This document shows, one piece after another, positions 17,072 to 25,590 of a stretch of 64,000 nucleotides of DNA. The position numbers were made by a program, and so were the translations under genes. Each line of letters opens with the position of its first letter. Within the stretch, counting starts at the first letter, position 1. Below the pieces are notes generated by a model. That model did not search any database. It saw only the letters and a program-made list of their open reading frames with translations, and was not told the DNA's origin. This DNA comes from Streptomyces xanthochromogenes (GTDB lineage: Bacteria > Actinomycetota > Actinomycetes > Streptomycetales > Streptomycetaceae): contig NZ_BMUZ01000001.1 in the NCBI RefSeq assembly GCF_014650455.1, forward strand, positions 773,652 to 837,651, in the 5' to 3' direction.

Positions 17072-18349
17072 CTAAACGGCCTTGAGGAACGCGTTCCAGC
17101 CACCGGCGGGGGCCTGTCCCACGCCGAGCGTGCGCAGCTTGGCGAGCACCTTCGGGTCCTGGACGTCGAGCCAGTCGCAGTACTGCTTGAAGGAGACGAG
17201 CCTCACATCCTTCTTCTCGTCCCGCTTCGCGACGATGCCCTTGAAGGCCTCTTCGACGGCGTCCATGTAGATGCCGCCGTTCCACTCCTCGAAGTGGTTT
17301 CCGATGTAGAAGGGCGCGCGATTCGTTTCGTAGGCCCGCTTGAATCCGGCGAGATAGGCCTCGGTGGCCTGCTTGCGCCAGCCCGGGTAGTTGGCCGGCG
17401 GCGCCTTGGTCGAATTCTTCGACTGGTTGGCGAGGATGTTGTAGTCCATCGAGAGGACCTGGAAGGAATGCCCGGGGAAGGGTATTTGCTGGAGCGGCAG
17501 GTCCCACAGGCCGTGCCGCTTGACCGGCCAGACCTGGGTGCCGCCGGGCGAGGAGGCGTCGTAGCGCCAGCCCAGCTTCTGAGCGGTGGGCAGCAGGTTG
17601 TCCTGACCGAGCAGGCAGGGGGTACGGCCGCCGGCGAGCTCGCGCTTGTAGTCGAACGGGAGCGGGTCCTCGTCCGTCCAGCCGGTGTTCGTCTTCCACT
17701 TGGTGACGAAGTCGATCGCCTGGTCTATCTCGCTCTGCCACTGGGCGGCGGTCCAGTGCTCGACCGTGCCGCGTCCGGTGCAGAAGTGACCGTTGAAGTG
17801 CGTGCCTATCTCATGGCCTTCGGTCCAGGCCTGGCGGACGTACTTCAGCGTCTCCTTGATGTGCGGGTCGGAGAGGTAGCCGATGTCGGAGGCGCCGACG
17901 GCGTTGTTCGGCGGCCGGTAGAGGCGCTTCTTGGCCTCGGGCAGCAGATACAGGCCGGAGAGGAAGAACGTCATGCCCGCGCCGTGGTCCTTGGCGAGCT
18001 GGAGGAAGCGCGGGAAGAGGCCGTTGCCGACCTCGCCGGCGCCGTCCCAGGAGAAGATGACGAACTGGGGCGGTGTCTCGCCGGGCTGGAGCGGAACGGG
18101 CTTCTCGGGCTGGTGCGGCTGCTTGCCGGTGTCGGCCGTGGAACCGTCGCCTATCAGTTTCGCGTCGGCCTTCTTGGCGGCCGCGTCACCGCTTTCACCG
18201 CCGCCCTTGCCACTGGAACCGCTACCGCTGCCGCCCGACGTTCCGCAGCCGGCCAGGCCGGCCGCCGCTGCGGCCCCCAGACCAAGCCCCAGCATGCCCC
18301 GTCGGCTGACGTTCCGGCCGATCTCCCGCATAAGCCCGTCCGTTCCCAT
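17072..18349 (-). CDS. Tat/lipoprotein with polysaccharide deacetylase-like domain
   Basis: 425 residues. The N-terminus combines a twin-arginine motif (SRRGML) with a lipobox (LAGC), then a Gly/Ser-rich linker. The main domain resembles NodB-type carbohydrate esterases: VIFSWDGAG carries the catalytic Asp, and HEIGTHFNGHFC has the H-x3-H metal pair. The second half is long and divergent, with NHFEEWNGGIY. It may remodel a surface glycan. A start at 18331 (MREIGR) is equally possible. It lies upstream of, and codirectional with, the cytochrome c operon. Confidence 0.8.
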   Translation of the reverse strand: MGTDGLMREIGRNVSRRGMLGLGLGAAAAAGLAGCGTSGGSGSGSSGKGGGESGDAAAKKADAKLIGDGSTADTGKQPHQPEKPVPLQPGETPPQFVIFSWDGAGEVGNGLFPRFLQLAKDHGAGMTFFLSGLYLLPEAKKRLYRPPNNAVGASDIGYLSDPHIKETLKYVRQAWTEGHEIGTHFNGHFCTGRGTVEHWTAAQWQSEIDQAIDFVTKWKTNTGWTDEDPLPFDYKRELAGGRTPCLLGQDNLLPTAQKLGWRYDASSPGGTQVWPVKRHGLWDLPLQQIPFPGHSFQVLSMDYNILANQSKNSTKAPPANYPGWRKQATEAYLAGFKRAYETNRAPFYIGNHFEEWNGGIYMDAVEEAFKGIVAKRDEKKDVRLVSFKQYCDWLDVQDPKVLAKLRTLGVGQAPAGGWNAFLKAV

Positions 18350-18579
18350 CGCTTCGCACCGTCGTCTCGTCGTCCTCGAACCCCAAGCGCGTCACCGCAG
18401 TTGGGCGATCTGTGAGATGTCGGGTGAAACCTGGCCGGTTCCACACAGCTCGCACAAATCTTCGTAAACCGTACGAGATGTGGGTGCGGGTCGAGGGGGC
18501 GGGGGGTGAAGGTCGTGCGAACGGTGTCGCTGGACGGGCTGGTGGGGCGGCCGGGTCGGATGCCAATGCCGGGGCCGAC

Positions 18580-18651
18580 GGCCGGCCGGGACGATCCGGC
18601 CGACCGGGACCATCCGGCCGGCCGGGACCATCCGGCCGGCCGGAGACGTCG
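18580..18651. repeat. 18-bp tandem repeats in a 388-base gap
   Basis: At least three consecutive 18-bp units (GGCCGGCCGGGACCATCC and close variants) start at 18580, 18598 and 18616, with a decaying fourth. A second short repeat, ACATCAGGTGAGGG, is doubled at about 18707-18735 against the end of the phosphatase gene. No gene was found in 18350-18737. Confidence 0.75.
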
Positions 18652-18737
18652 GCCCTGAGACGCCGGGCCGACCCCGAGACCTCGGGCCGGGCGCCTCGGG
18701 CCGGAGACGTCAGGTGAGGGACATCAGGTGAGGGACA

Positions 18738-19445
18738 TCAGGCGCCGAAGGCCTTCGACTTGCCCTTGACCGGCTTGGCGCCGGCCAGCAGATGCGCCGG
18801 TACGAGATCGCGGGCGGGCTCGCTGTAGCCCACGGACACGATCCGGTCGCCCCGGTAGGTGAAGCTGGTCAGCGAGGCCAGCGTGCACTGCCGCTTGCGC
18901 GGGTCGTGCCACAGGCGCCGCTTCTCGACGAAGCTGCGCACGATCCAGATCGGCAACTGGTGGCTGACGCACACCGCCTCGTGCCCCCGCGCCGCGTCGC
19001 GCGCCGCGTCCAGGGCGCCCATCATCCGCACGACCTGCTCGACGTACGGCTCGCCCCAGGACGGGCGGAACGGGTTCGTCAGGTGTTTCCAGTTGGCGGG
19101 CTTGCGCAGCGCGCCGTCGCCGACGCCGAAGGTCTTGCCCTCGAAGACGTTGCCCGCCTCGATGAGACGCGGGTCGGTCGCCAGGTCGAGGCCGTGCACC
19201 TTGGCGATCGGGTCCGCCGTCTCCTGGGCGCGCTCCAGCGGGGAGGCCACGACATGGGTGATGTCACGGCCCGCCAGGTGCTCGGCGACCCGGTCGGCCA
19301 TCTGCCGGCCGAGCTCGGAGAGGTGGTAGCCGGAACGGCGCCCGTAGAGCACTCCGTCCGGGTTGTGCACCTCGCCGTGGCGCATCAGGTGCACGACGGT
19401 CAGTTCGTTTCCGGCGTTGTTCTCGCTCATGTTGTTCTCGCTCAT
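18738..19445 (-). CDS. Histidine phosphatase family protein
   Basis: 235 residues with the phosphoglycerate mutase-like catalytic start [13 protein letters not shown] (RHG near residue 21), a second Arg in [15 protein letters not shown] and the late His in VCVSHQLPI. It could act on a small phosphate ester; related genes next to hemL in Streptomyces have no fixed function that I know. The first codons repeat MSENN twice. It overlaps the hemL stop by 4 bases, so the two are cotranscribed. Confidence 0.9.
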   Translation of the reverse strand: MSENNMSENNAGNELTVVHLMRHGEVHNPDGVLYGRRSGYHLSELGRQMADRVAEHLAGRDITHVVASPLERAQETADPIAKVHGLDLATDPRLIEAGNVFEGKTFGVGDGALRKPANWKHLTNPFRPSWGEPYVEQVVRMMGALDAARDAARGHEAVCVSHQLPIWIVRSFVEKRRLWHDPRKRQCTLASLTSFTYRGDRIVSVGYSEPARDLVPAHLLAGAKPVKGKSKAFGA

Positions 19446-20764
19446 GCGGTGGCCTCCGCGGCGGCACGGGCGGCGGCGGGCAGCGCGGCCGCGATGCGCT
19501 CGATCGCACGCTCGTCGTGGGCGGTCGACAGGAACCAGGACTCGAACGCCGAGGGCGGCAGGTAGACGCCCTGCGACAGCATCGAGTGGAAGAACCCGTT
19601 GAAGCGGAAGGACTCCTGCTTCTTCGCGTCGTCGTAGTTGCAGACCTCGTCGGCGGTGAAGAAGACGGAGAACATGTTGCTCGCCGTCTGCACCCGGTGG
19701 GCCACGCCCTCCTTGCTGAGCGCGCCGGTGACCAGCGCCTGGACCTCCCGCGAGACGGCGTCGACCTTGGCGTACGCCGCGTCGTCGAGCAGCCGCAGCT
19801 GGGCGAGGCCGGCGGCGGTCGCGACCGGGTTACCGGACAGGGTGCCCGCCTGGTAGACCGGGCCCGCCGGGGCGAGGTGGCCCATGACGTCGGCGCGGCC
19901 GCCGAACGCCGCGGCCGGGAAGCCGCCACCCATGACCTTGCCGAACGTCATGAGGTCCGGCACGACGCCGTCGACGCCGAACCAACCCGCCTTCGACGTA
20001 CGGAAACCAGTCATCACCTCGTCCGAGATGTACAGCGCGCCGTTCTTCGCACAGGCCGCCTTCAGACCCGCGTTGAAGCCGTCCGCCGGCGGCACGACGC
20101 CCATGTTGCCGGGCGAGGCCTCGGTGATCACACAGGCGATCTCACCCGGGTTGGCGTGGAACGCCGCGTGCACCGCGTCCAGATCGTTGTACGGCAGCAC
20201 GATCGTGTCGCCGGCCTGGGCGCCGGTGACGCCGGGGGTGTCGGGGAGGCCGAACGTGGCGACCCCGGAACCGGCGGCGGCGAGCAGCGCGTCCACATGT
20301 CCGTGGTAGCAGCCTGCGAACTTGATCACCTTGGCGCGGCCGGTGAAGCCGCGCGCCAGGCGGATCGCGGACATGGTCGCCTCGGTGCCCGAGGACACCA
20401 GGCGGACCTGCTCGACCGGCTCGATCCGGGCCACGATCTCCTCGGCGAGCGCGACCTCACCCTCGCCGGGCGTACCGAAGGAGGTGCCGCGGGCGACGGC
20501 CTCCTGCACGGCGGCGACGACCTCGGGGTGCGCATGCCCGAGGATCATCGGACCCCACGAACACACCAGGTCGACGTACTCGCGGCCGTCGGCGTCGGTC
20601 AGATAGGGCCCCGTACCGGACACCATGAACCGGGGCGTACCGCCCACGGCCCGGAAGGCGCGGACAGGGGAGTTCACACCGCCGGGCGTCACGGCGGACG
20701 CACGGTCGAAGAGGTTCTGCGAAACTGGGGCGTCGTATTCGTACGGATAGCTCACACCCGCCAT
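19442..20764 (-). CDS. hemL: Glutamate-1-semialdehyde 2,1-aminomutase HemL
   Basis: 440 residues of class III aminotransferase fold. The PLP lysine is K276 in [27 protein letters not shown] binds the phosphate, and AGCYHGHVD and SDEVMTGFR are also standard. It converts glutamate-1-semialdehyde to 5-aminolevulinate in the C5 route to tetrapyrroles, supplying haem for the cytochromes whose maturation genes lie nearby. A GTG three codons in (VSYPYEY) is an alternative start. Confidence 0.96.
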   Translation of the reverse strand: MAGVSYPYEYDAPVSQNLFDRASAVTPGGVNSPVRAFRAVGGTPRFMVSGTGPYLTDADGREYVDLVCSWGPMILGHAHPEVVAAVQEAVARGTSFGTPGEGEVALAEEIVARIEPVEQVRLVSSGTEATMSAIRLARGFTGRAKVIKFAGCYHGHVDALLAAAGSGVATFGLPDTPGVTGAQAGDTIVLPYNDLDAVHAAFHANPGEIACVITEASPGNMGVVPPADGFNAGLKAACAKNGALYISDEVMTGFRTSKAGWFGVDGVVPDLMTFGKVMGGGFPAAAFGGRADVMGHLAPAGPVYQAGTLSGNPVATAAGLAQLRLLDDAAYAKVDAVSREVQALVTGALSKEGVAHRVQTASNMFSVFFTADEVCNYDDAKKQESFRFNGFFHSMLSQGVYLPPSAFESWFLSTAHDERAIERIAAALPAAARAAAEATA

Positions 20765-21091
20765 GGTGGCAGAGGCCCGGACGTTCTTGCGGACCGGTGT
20801 TTCACCGCACCCGCGCTGGGGAGGTCAATGACACGATGATCCGCAGATGATGGAGTGGCATCGGCGGATGATCGGGTTGCGCGGTGGGGGCCGCGGCATC
20901 TACAAAGCAGTCGGGCTACAAGCAGTCGGGTGAAGGATATGCATCGCGGTGGCGGACTGGGCGAGGGGACCGATGACCGGGGCCCCGAGCGCGCCCACCG
21001 GCGGGGACGGCACCGGCGGCGCGACGCCCAGGACCGGATCGACCGGGTCGGGGACGGCGCTCTGGCAGGGAACGGAAGTGGCCGGGTGGGG

Positions 21092-21523
21092 GTGACCTAC
21101 AAGTACTTCGGTGCCCCGGACGGCGCGACCGCGGCCCGGGTGCCCGTCACCATGCGCCCGGAGGAGCTGGGCGGCGACGAGCTGGGCATGGGCGGCATGT
21201 TCACCAAGATCAAGCCGGAGACGATGGCCGCGATGGTCCTCACCGGCATTCAGGGCATACCGCTGCACAAGGTCCCACCGCTGGAACTCGTCGTCCTGCA
21301 CCCCGACTACGCGGTGGTCAAGCTGCCCATGACGGTCGTCGACCCGCTGCGCGGCGTCGGCGAGGAGTCGGTCGGCGCCGCGGCCTTCATATGGTCCACG
21401 GTCCCGGACCGCGGCGGCCCGCGTGACGCGTTCAACGTCTATCAACTCCTGCACGAATGGCAGGACTTCTCGCACCGGCTGCACGAGGCGGGCCACCAGC
21501 CGTACTGCCTGGTCTGGCCCTGA
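21092..21523 (+). CDS. Conserved hypothetical actinobacterial protein
   Basis: 143 residues from the GTG at 21092 (MTYKYFGAPDGATAARVPV). The frame stays open back to 20855, but the upstream codons are Arg/Gly-rich and look noncoding; a start at 20939 cannot be excluded. Conserved-looking stretches are LELVVLHPDYAVVKLPMTVV and FNVYQLLHEWQDFSHRLHEAG. No catalytic motif or membrane segment is visible. I recognise it as a protein common in Streptomyces but know no function. The preceding 327 bases (20765-21091) hold only a 15-bp direct repeat (CAAGCAGTCGGG type) near 20915. Confidence 0.7.
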   Translation: MTYKYFGAPDGATAARVPVTMRPEELGGDELGMGGMFTKIKPETMAAMVLTGIQGIPLHKVPPLELVVLHPDYAVVKLPMTVVDPLRGVGEESVGAAAFIWSTVPDRGGPRDAFNVYQLLHEWQDFSHRLHEAGHQPYCLVWP

Positions 21524-21673
21524 CCGCTCCGAACGCCCCACGGCAGGTGAGCACGGAAGGACGTCGACGGGCCTCCCGCGGCGCCGTGCGGCGGGCGCCC
21601 GAGGGCGGCGCCGGGCGGCTTGGACCTTCGTCCATTCGGCTCCGCAGCTGCGGTGTATGTTCCGACGGACCCT

Positions 21674-21703
21674 TTGTATATGCGGCGTGAAGCCGCCTAT
21701 CTT
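21674..21703 (+). promoter_or_regulatory. Promoter with embedded palindrome before the HTH-TOBE gene
   Basis: -35-like TTGTAT (21674-21679), an 18-base spacer and -10 TATCTT (21698-21703), then 7 bases to the ATG at 21711, predicting a nearly leaderless mRNA. The spacer contains the palindrome GCGGC-GTGAA-GCCGC (21682-21696), well placed for an autoregulatory operator. Confidence 0.5.
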
Positions 21704-21710
21704 GTCGCAC

Positions 21711-22106
21711 ATGCAGTCCTACACCATCGGCCAGGCAGCGCGTCTGCTCGGCGTCAGCCCCGACACCGTGCGCCGCTGGGCCGACGGCGGCCGCGTCACG
21801 ACCCATCGTGACGAAGGCGGCCGCCGACTCATCGACGGGCGGGATCTGGCCGCCTTCTCCATCGAGGTGGGCCAGTCCTCCAACAGTGAGGAAGAGGTGC
21901 CCTACACCTCCGTCCGCAACGCCTTCCCCGGCATCGTCACCGCCGTCAAGCTCGGTGACGTCGCCGCCCAGGTCGAGATCCAGGCCGGTCCGCACCGCCT
22001 CGTCTCCCTCCTGACCCGGGAGGCCGTCGAAGAGCTGGGCCTTGAGGTGGGCATGCAGGCCACCGCGCGGGTGAAGTCCACCAGCGTGCACATCGACCGC
22101 ACCTAG
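21711..22106 (+). CDS. HTH-TOBE molybdate-responsive regulator / molbindin
   Basis: 131 residues: an N-terminal MerR/excisionase-like HTH ([24 protein letters not shown]) followed by a single TOBE (molybdate-binding) domain ([39 protein letters not shown]). This layout is typical of small ModE-like regulators in actinobacteria. It stands directly upstream of modA and the modBC fusion, so control of molybdate uptake in response to intracellular oxyanion is the likely role. The ATG at 21711 is used without a Shine-Dalgarno. Confidence 0.9.
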   Translation: MQSYTIGQAARLLGVSPDTVRRWADGGRVTTHRDEGGRRLIDGRDLAAFSIEVGQSSNSEEEVPYTSVRNAFPGIVTAVKLGDVAAQVEIQAGPHRLVSLLTREAVEELGLEVGMQATARVKSTSVHIDRT

Positions 22107-22251
22107 GTCGACAGGCCACACCTACGTCCCCGCGGCGTCGCCCTTCCCCGGTGACCGACGGACATCCGACCCGGATGCTCCCGAGGCCACCCAGCGGGGG
22201 AAGCCCTCACCTCCCGGCGCGGCTCATCAAGCATCCGAAGGAGCTCCATCC

Positions 22252-23082
22252 ATGTCTGTCATGGCTCTCAGTACCCAGCGCCGCCGCGCCGCCGCGGCCG
22301 TCGTCTCCGCCGCCCTGCTGATTCCGCTGGCCTCGGCCTGCAGCAGCAGCAGCAAGGACAGTGGCAGCAGCGACAAGAGCGCTTCCCCGTCCGGGAGTGC
22401 CGGCTCCGCGCCGAAGGCCGCGCAGCTGACCGTGCTCGCCGCGTCCTCGCTGACCGATGTCTTCAAGGCGGCGGGTGCCGCCTACGAGAAGGAGAACCCG
22501 GGTACGCACATCAAGTTCTCCTTCGCCGGCTCGCAGGAGCTGGCGGCCCAGGTCAAGCAGGGCGCCCCGGCGGACGCGCTGGTGACGGCGGACACCAAGA
22601 CGATGGACGGCCTCAAGGCCGACGTGAACGACCCGTCGATCATCGCCAAGAACCGTCTGGTGATCACGACGGGCAAGGGCAACCCGAAGAAGGTCGAGGA
22701 CCTCAAGGGCCTGACCAACACCAGCCTCAAGGTCGTCCTCGCGGCGCCCGAGGTCCCGGTCGGCCGCTACAGCAAGCAGGTCCTGGACAAGCAGCACCTC
22801 ACGGTGAAGCCGGTCTCCCAGGAGCCCAACGTCCGCGCCGTGCTGTCCAAGGTCGAGCTGGGCGAGGCCGACGCGGGCATCGTCTACAAGACCGACGCCG
22901 CCTCCGCCAAGGGCAAGGTCGACACCGTCGACATCCCGGACGCGCAGAACGCCGTCGCCTCCTACCCGGCCGCCACCCTCAAGGCGTCCAAGAACGCGGA
23001 CGCCGCCACCGCGTTCGTGAAGTGGCTCTCCACCCCCGAGGCCCAGAAGATCCTCGCGGACGCCGGCTTCCAGCAGCCGTAG
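22252..23082 (+). CDS. modA: Molybdate ABC transporter substrate-binding lipoprotein ModA
   Basis: 276 residues. A signal peptide ends in the lipobox LASAC, then a Ser/Lys/Asp linker, then the ModA fold starting [13 protein letters not shown], with [24 protein letters not shown] and IVYKTDA forming the oxyanion site. It captures molybdate or tungstate outside the cell and hands it to the ModBC protein encoded 117 bases downstream. AAGGAG lies well placed upstream of the ATG. Confidence 0.95.
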   Translation: MSVMALSTQRRRAAAAVVSAALLIPLASACSSSSKDSGSSDKSASPSGSAGSAPKAAQLTVLAASSLTDVFKAAGAAYEKENPGTHIKFSFAGSQELAAQVKQGAPADALVTADTKTMDGLKADVNDPSIIAKNRLVITTGKGNPKKVEDLKGLTNTSLKVVLAAPEVPVGRYSKQVLDKQHLTVKPVSQEPNVRAVLSKVELGEADAGIVYKTDAASAKGKVDTVDIPDAQNAVASYPAATLKASKNADAATAFVKWLSTPEAQKILADAGFQQP

Positions 23083-23199
23083 CCGGCCCGGCCCCCTGGC
23101 CGCCGTTGCTCCAACTCCCTTGCGTGGTATGCCCGTTCACACTGTCTGCTCGTACCGGGCGGGCAGGCCCCGCGCCCTCAGGACACCGGGGGAACCCGT

Positions 23200-25167
23200 A
23201 TGACCCGCAGCCGCTCCCGCACCCGTCGGCGCCCGCCCGTGGCCCTGGCGCTGCCCGCACTGCTCGCCATCGCGTTCCTGTTGATGCCGCTCCTCGGCAT
23301 CCTGGCCCGCACCTCCTGGGGCGAACTCGGCACCCATCTGACCGGCCCCGACGTCACCGAGGCCCTGCGGCTCTCGCTCGTCGTCTCGTTCTGGGCACTG
23401 GGCCTCTCCCTGCTCCTCGGGGTGCCCCTGGCCTGGCTGCTGTCCCGGGTCGACTTCCCCGGCAAGTCCCTGGTGCGCTCGCTCGTCCTGCTGCCGATGG
23501 TGCTGCCGCCCACGGTCGGCGGCGTGGCCCTGCTGCTCGGCTTCGGGCGGCGCGGACTGCTCGGCCCGTGGCTGGAGAACACCTTCGGCATCACGCTGCC
23601 CTTCCACACCTCAGGCGCCGTGGTCGCCGCCACGTTCGTCGCGATGCCCTTCCTGGTGATCAGCCTGGAGGGCGCGCTCGGAGGCCTGCGTCCGTCGTAC
23701 GAGGAGACGGCGGCCTCCCTGGGCGCCTCCCCGTTCCGCGTCTTCCTCACCGTGACGCTGCCCATGGTGGCCCCTGGCCTGGCCGCCGGCGCCGCACTCA
23801 CCTGGGCCCGGGCACTCGGCGAGTTCGGCGCGACCATCACCTTCGCGGGCAACCTCCCCGGCACCACCCAGACCCTCCCGCTCCAGGTCTACCTCCTCCT
23901 CCAGGACTCCCCCGAGGCCGCGACCTCCGTATCCCTGCTGCTGCTCGCCATCGCGATGGCCGTACTCATCGCCCTGCGCGGCCGCTGGACCGGCGGCGCC
24001 TCGGTACGCGGCGGCGCGCCCTCCCCCGCCGCGGCGGACAGCCCCGCCCTGGAGACCGACCCCGCGCCGGCCCTGCCGGACCACTCCGCCCCGCCCAAGG
24101 ACGACGACCTCAAGTCTCCCGCCGGCAAGCAGAGTTGGTCCCTCGACGCCGAGGTGACCGGGTTCAACGAGCTGACCCTGCACGCCGAGCCCGGCACCAC
24201 CATCGCCGTCGTCGGCGAGAACGGTGCCGGCAAAACCACCCTGCTACGCGCCCTGCTCGGCCTCACCGACCGCGCCCACGCCACCCTCCGCCTCGGCACC
24301 ACCGACGTCACCGACCTGCCCCCGCACAAACGCGGCGTCGCCTGGGTCCCGCAGGCCGGCGCCCTCTTCCCCCACCTCACCGCCCTCACCAACACCGCCT
24401 ACGGACTCCGCGCCCAGGGCACCCCCCGCGCACAGGCGCGCGCAACCGCCCAGACCTGGCTCGACCGACTCGGCGTCGGCCACCTCGCCCACCGCAAACC
24501 CGCCCAGCTCTCCGGCGGCCAGGCCCAACGCGTCGCCCTCGCACGAGCACTGGCCGCACAACCCCGGCTCCTCCTCCTCGACGAGCCCCTCGCCGCCCTC
24601 GACCAGACCACCCGCGCCCACGTCCGCCACACGCTGCGCACCCACCTCGCCGGCTTCCCCGGCGTCTGCCTCATCGTCACCCACGACCCCGTCGAAGCCG
24701 TCTCCCTCGCCGACCGCGTCCTCGTCCTCCACGACGGACGCACCCTCCAGGACGCCCCACCCACCGAGGTCACCCGCCACCCCCGCTCCCCCTGGGTCGC
24801 CCGCATGCTCGGCCGCAACGCCTGGCCCGGCACCGCAGACGCCACCGGACTCACCCTCGCCAACGGCACTCACATCACCACCGCGGAACAACTACCCGCC
24901 CGCACCAAAGCGCTGGCCATCATCACCCCCGAATCGGTCGCCCTCCACCACACTCGCCCCACCGGCAGCCCCCGCAACATCTGGCCCGGCACCATCCGCG
25001 AAATCACCGCCAGCGGCAGCCGCCTCCGCATCCTCATCACCTCCGACCACACCCCGGACCTCATCGCCGAAATCACCCCACACGCGGCAGCCGACCTCCG
25101 CCTCACCGAAGGCGCCACCGTATGGACCAGCATCAAGGCAACCGAGATCACCCTCGTATCCCTATGA
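23200..25167 (+). CDS. Fused molybdate ABC permease-ATPase (ModB-ModC)
   Basis: 655 residues. Residues 1-265 are a ModB permease with several membrane helices and the EAA-type loop (EETAASLGASPFRVFLTVTLP) plus GEFGATITFAGN. A 60-residue linker joins it to a ModC ATPase: Walker A GENGAGKTT near 340, signature LSGGQAQRVALARAL near 437, Walker B LLLLDEPLAALD, the switch His in IVTHDPVEA, and a C-terminal TOBE domain. A single chain therefore does the work of two. From about 24.2 kb codon use changes to CTC/ACC/CCC-heavy, unlike the ModB half. Confidence 0.93.
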   Translation: MTRSRSRTRRRPPVALALPALLAIAFLLMPLLGILARTSWGELGTHLTGPDVTEALRLSLVVSFWALGLSLLLGVPLAWLLSRVDFPGKSLVRSLVLLPMVLPPTVGGVALLLGFGRRGLLGPWLENTFGITLPFHTSGAVVAATFVAMPFLVISLEGALGGLRPSYEETAASLGASPFRVFLTVTLPMVAPGLAAGAALTWARALGEFGATITFAGNLPGTTQTLPLQVYLLLQDSPEAATSVSLLLLAIAMAVLIALRGRWTGGASVRGGAPSPAAADSPALETDPAPALPDHSAPPKDDDLKSPAGKQSWSLDAEVTGFNELTLHAEPGTTIAVVGENGAGKTTLLRALLGLTDRAHATLRLGTTDVTDLPPHKRGVAWVPQAGALFPHLTALTNTAYGLRAQGTPRAQARATAQTWLDRLGVGHLAHRKPAQLSGGQAQRVALARALAAQPRLLLLDEPLAALDQTTRAHVRHTLRTHLAGFPGVCLIVTHDPVEAVSLADRVLVLHDGRTLQDAPPTEVTRHPRSPWVARMLGRNAWPGTADATGLTLANGTHITTAEQLPARTKALAIITPESVALHHTRPTGSPRNIWPGTIREITASGSRLRILITSDHTPDLIAEITPHAAADLRLTEGATVWTSIKATEITLVSL

Positions 25168-25236
25168 GCCGACGCCCCTAGACTGGCCTCCGAAGGCGAC
25201 GGACAGGGCCACCCCACCGAGGAGACGGAGGCAACG

Positions 25237-25590
25237 GTGACGACGACGAGCAGCACCGACCCGTCGGCCGAGGTGCTCGGCGAGGCAGCGGGGGTCTTCG
25301 GACTCCTTGCCTCGCCCGCGCGGCTGCACATCATGTGGACGCTGAGCCACGGCGAGTCCGATGTGTCGGGGCTGGCCGAGAGGGTCGGCGGTGCGCTGCC
25401 GGCCGTCAGTCAGCATCTGGCGAAGCTGAAACTCGCGGGGCTCGTCCGGTCCCGGCGGGAGGGACGGCGGGTCGTCTACCTCGTCGACGATCCCGATGTG
25501 GCTCAGATGGTGCGCTGGCTGGTCGCCCGTCTTGGCGGGGGCGTGAAGCTGCCGGGACCGTCGGGACTCGTCCGTGACCTGGGCGCCTGA
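25237..25590 (+). CDS. ArsR family winged-helix regulator
   Basis: 117 residues with the ArsR/SmtB fold: FGLLASPARLHIMWTLSHGE, DVSGLAERVGGALPAVSQHLAKLKLAGLVRSRREGRRVVYLV. The classical alpha-3 metal motif (ELCVCDL) is missing, there being DVSGL instead and no Cys anywhere; His/Asp residues near the C-terminal helix could form another site. The gene overlaps the P-type ATPase gene by 17 bases, so it very probably controls that pump. The GTG at 25237 follows GGAGACGGAGG. Confidence 0.9.
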   Translation: MTTTSSTDPSAEVLGEAAGVFGLLASPARLHIMWTLSHGESDVSGLAERVGGALPAVSQHLAKLKLAGLVRSRREGRRVVYLVDDPDVAQMVRWLVARLGGGVKLPGPSGLVRDLGA

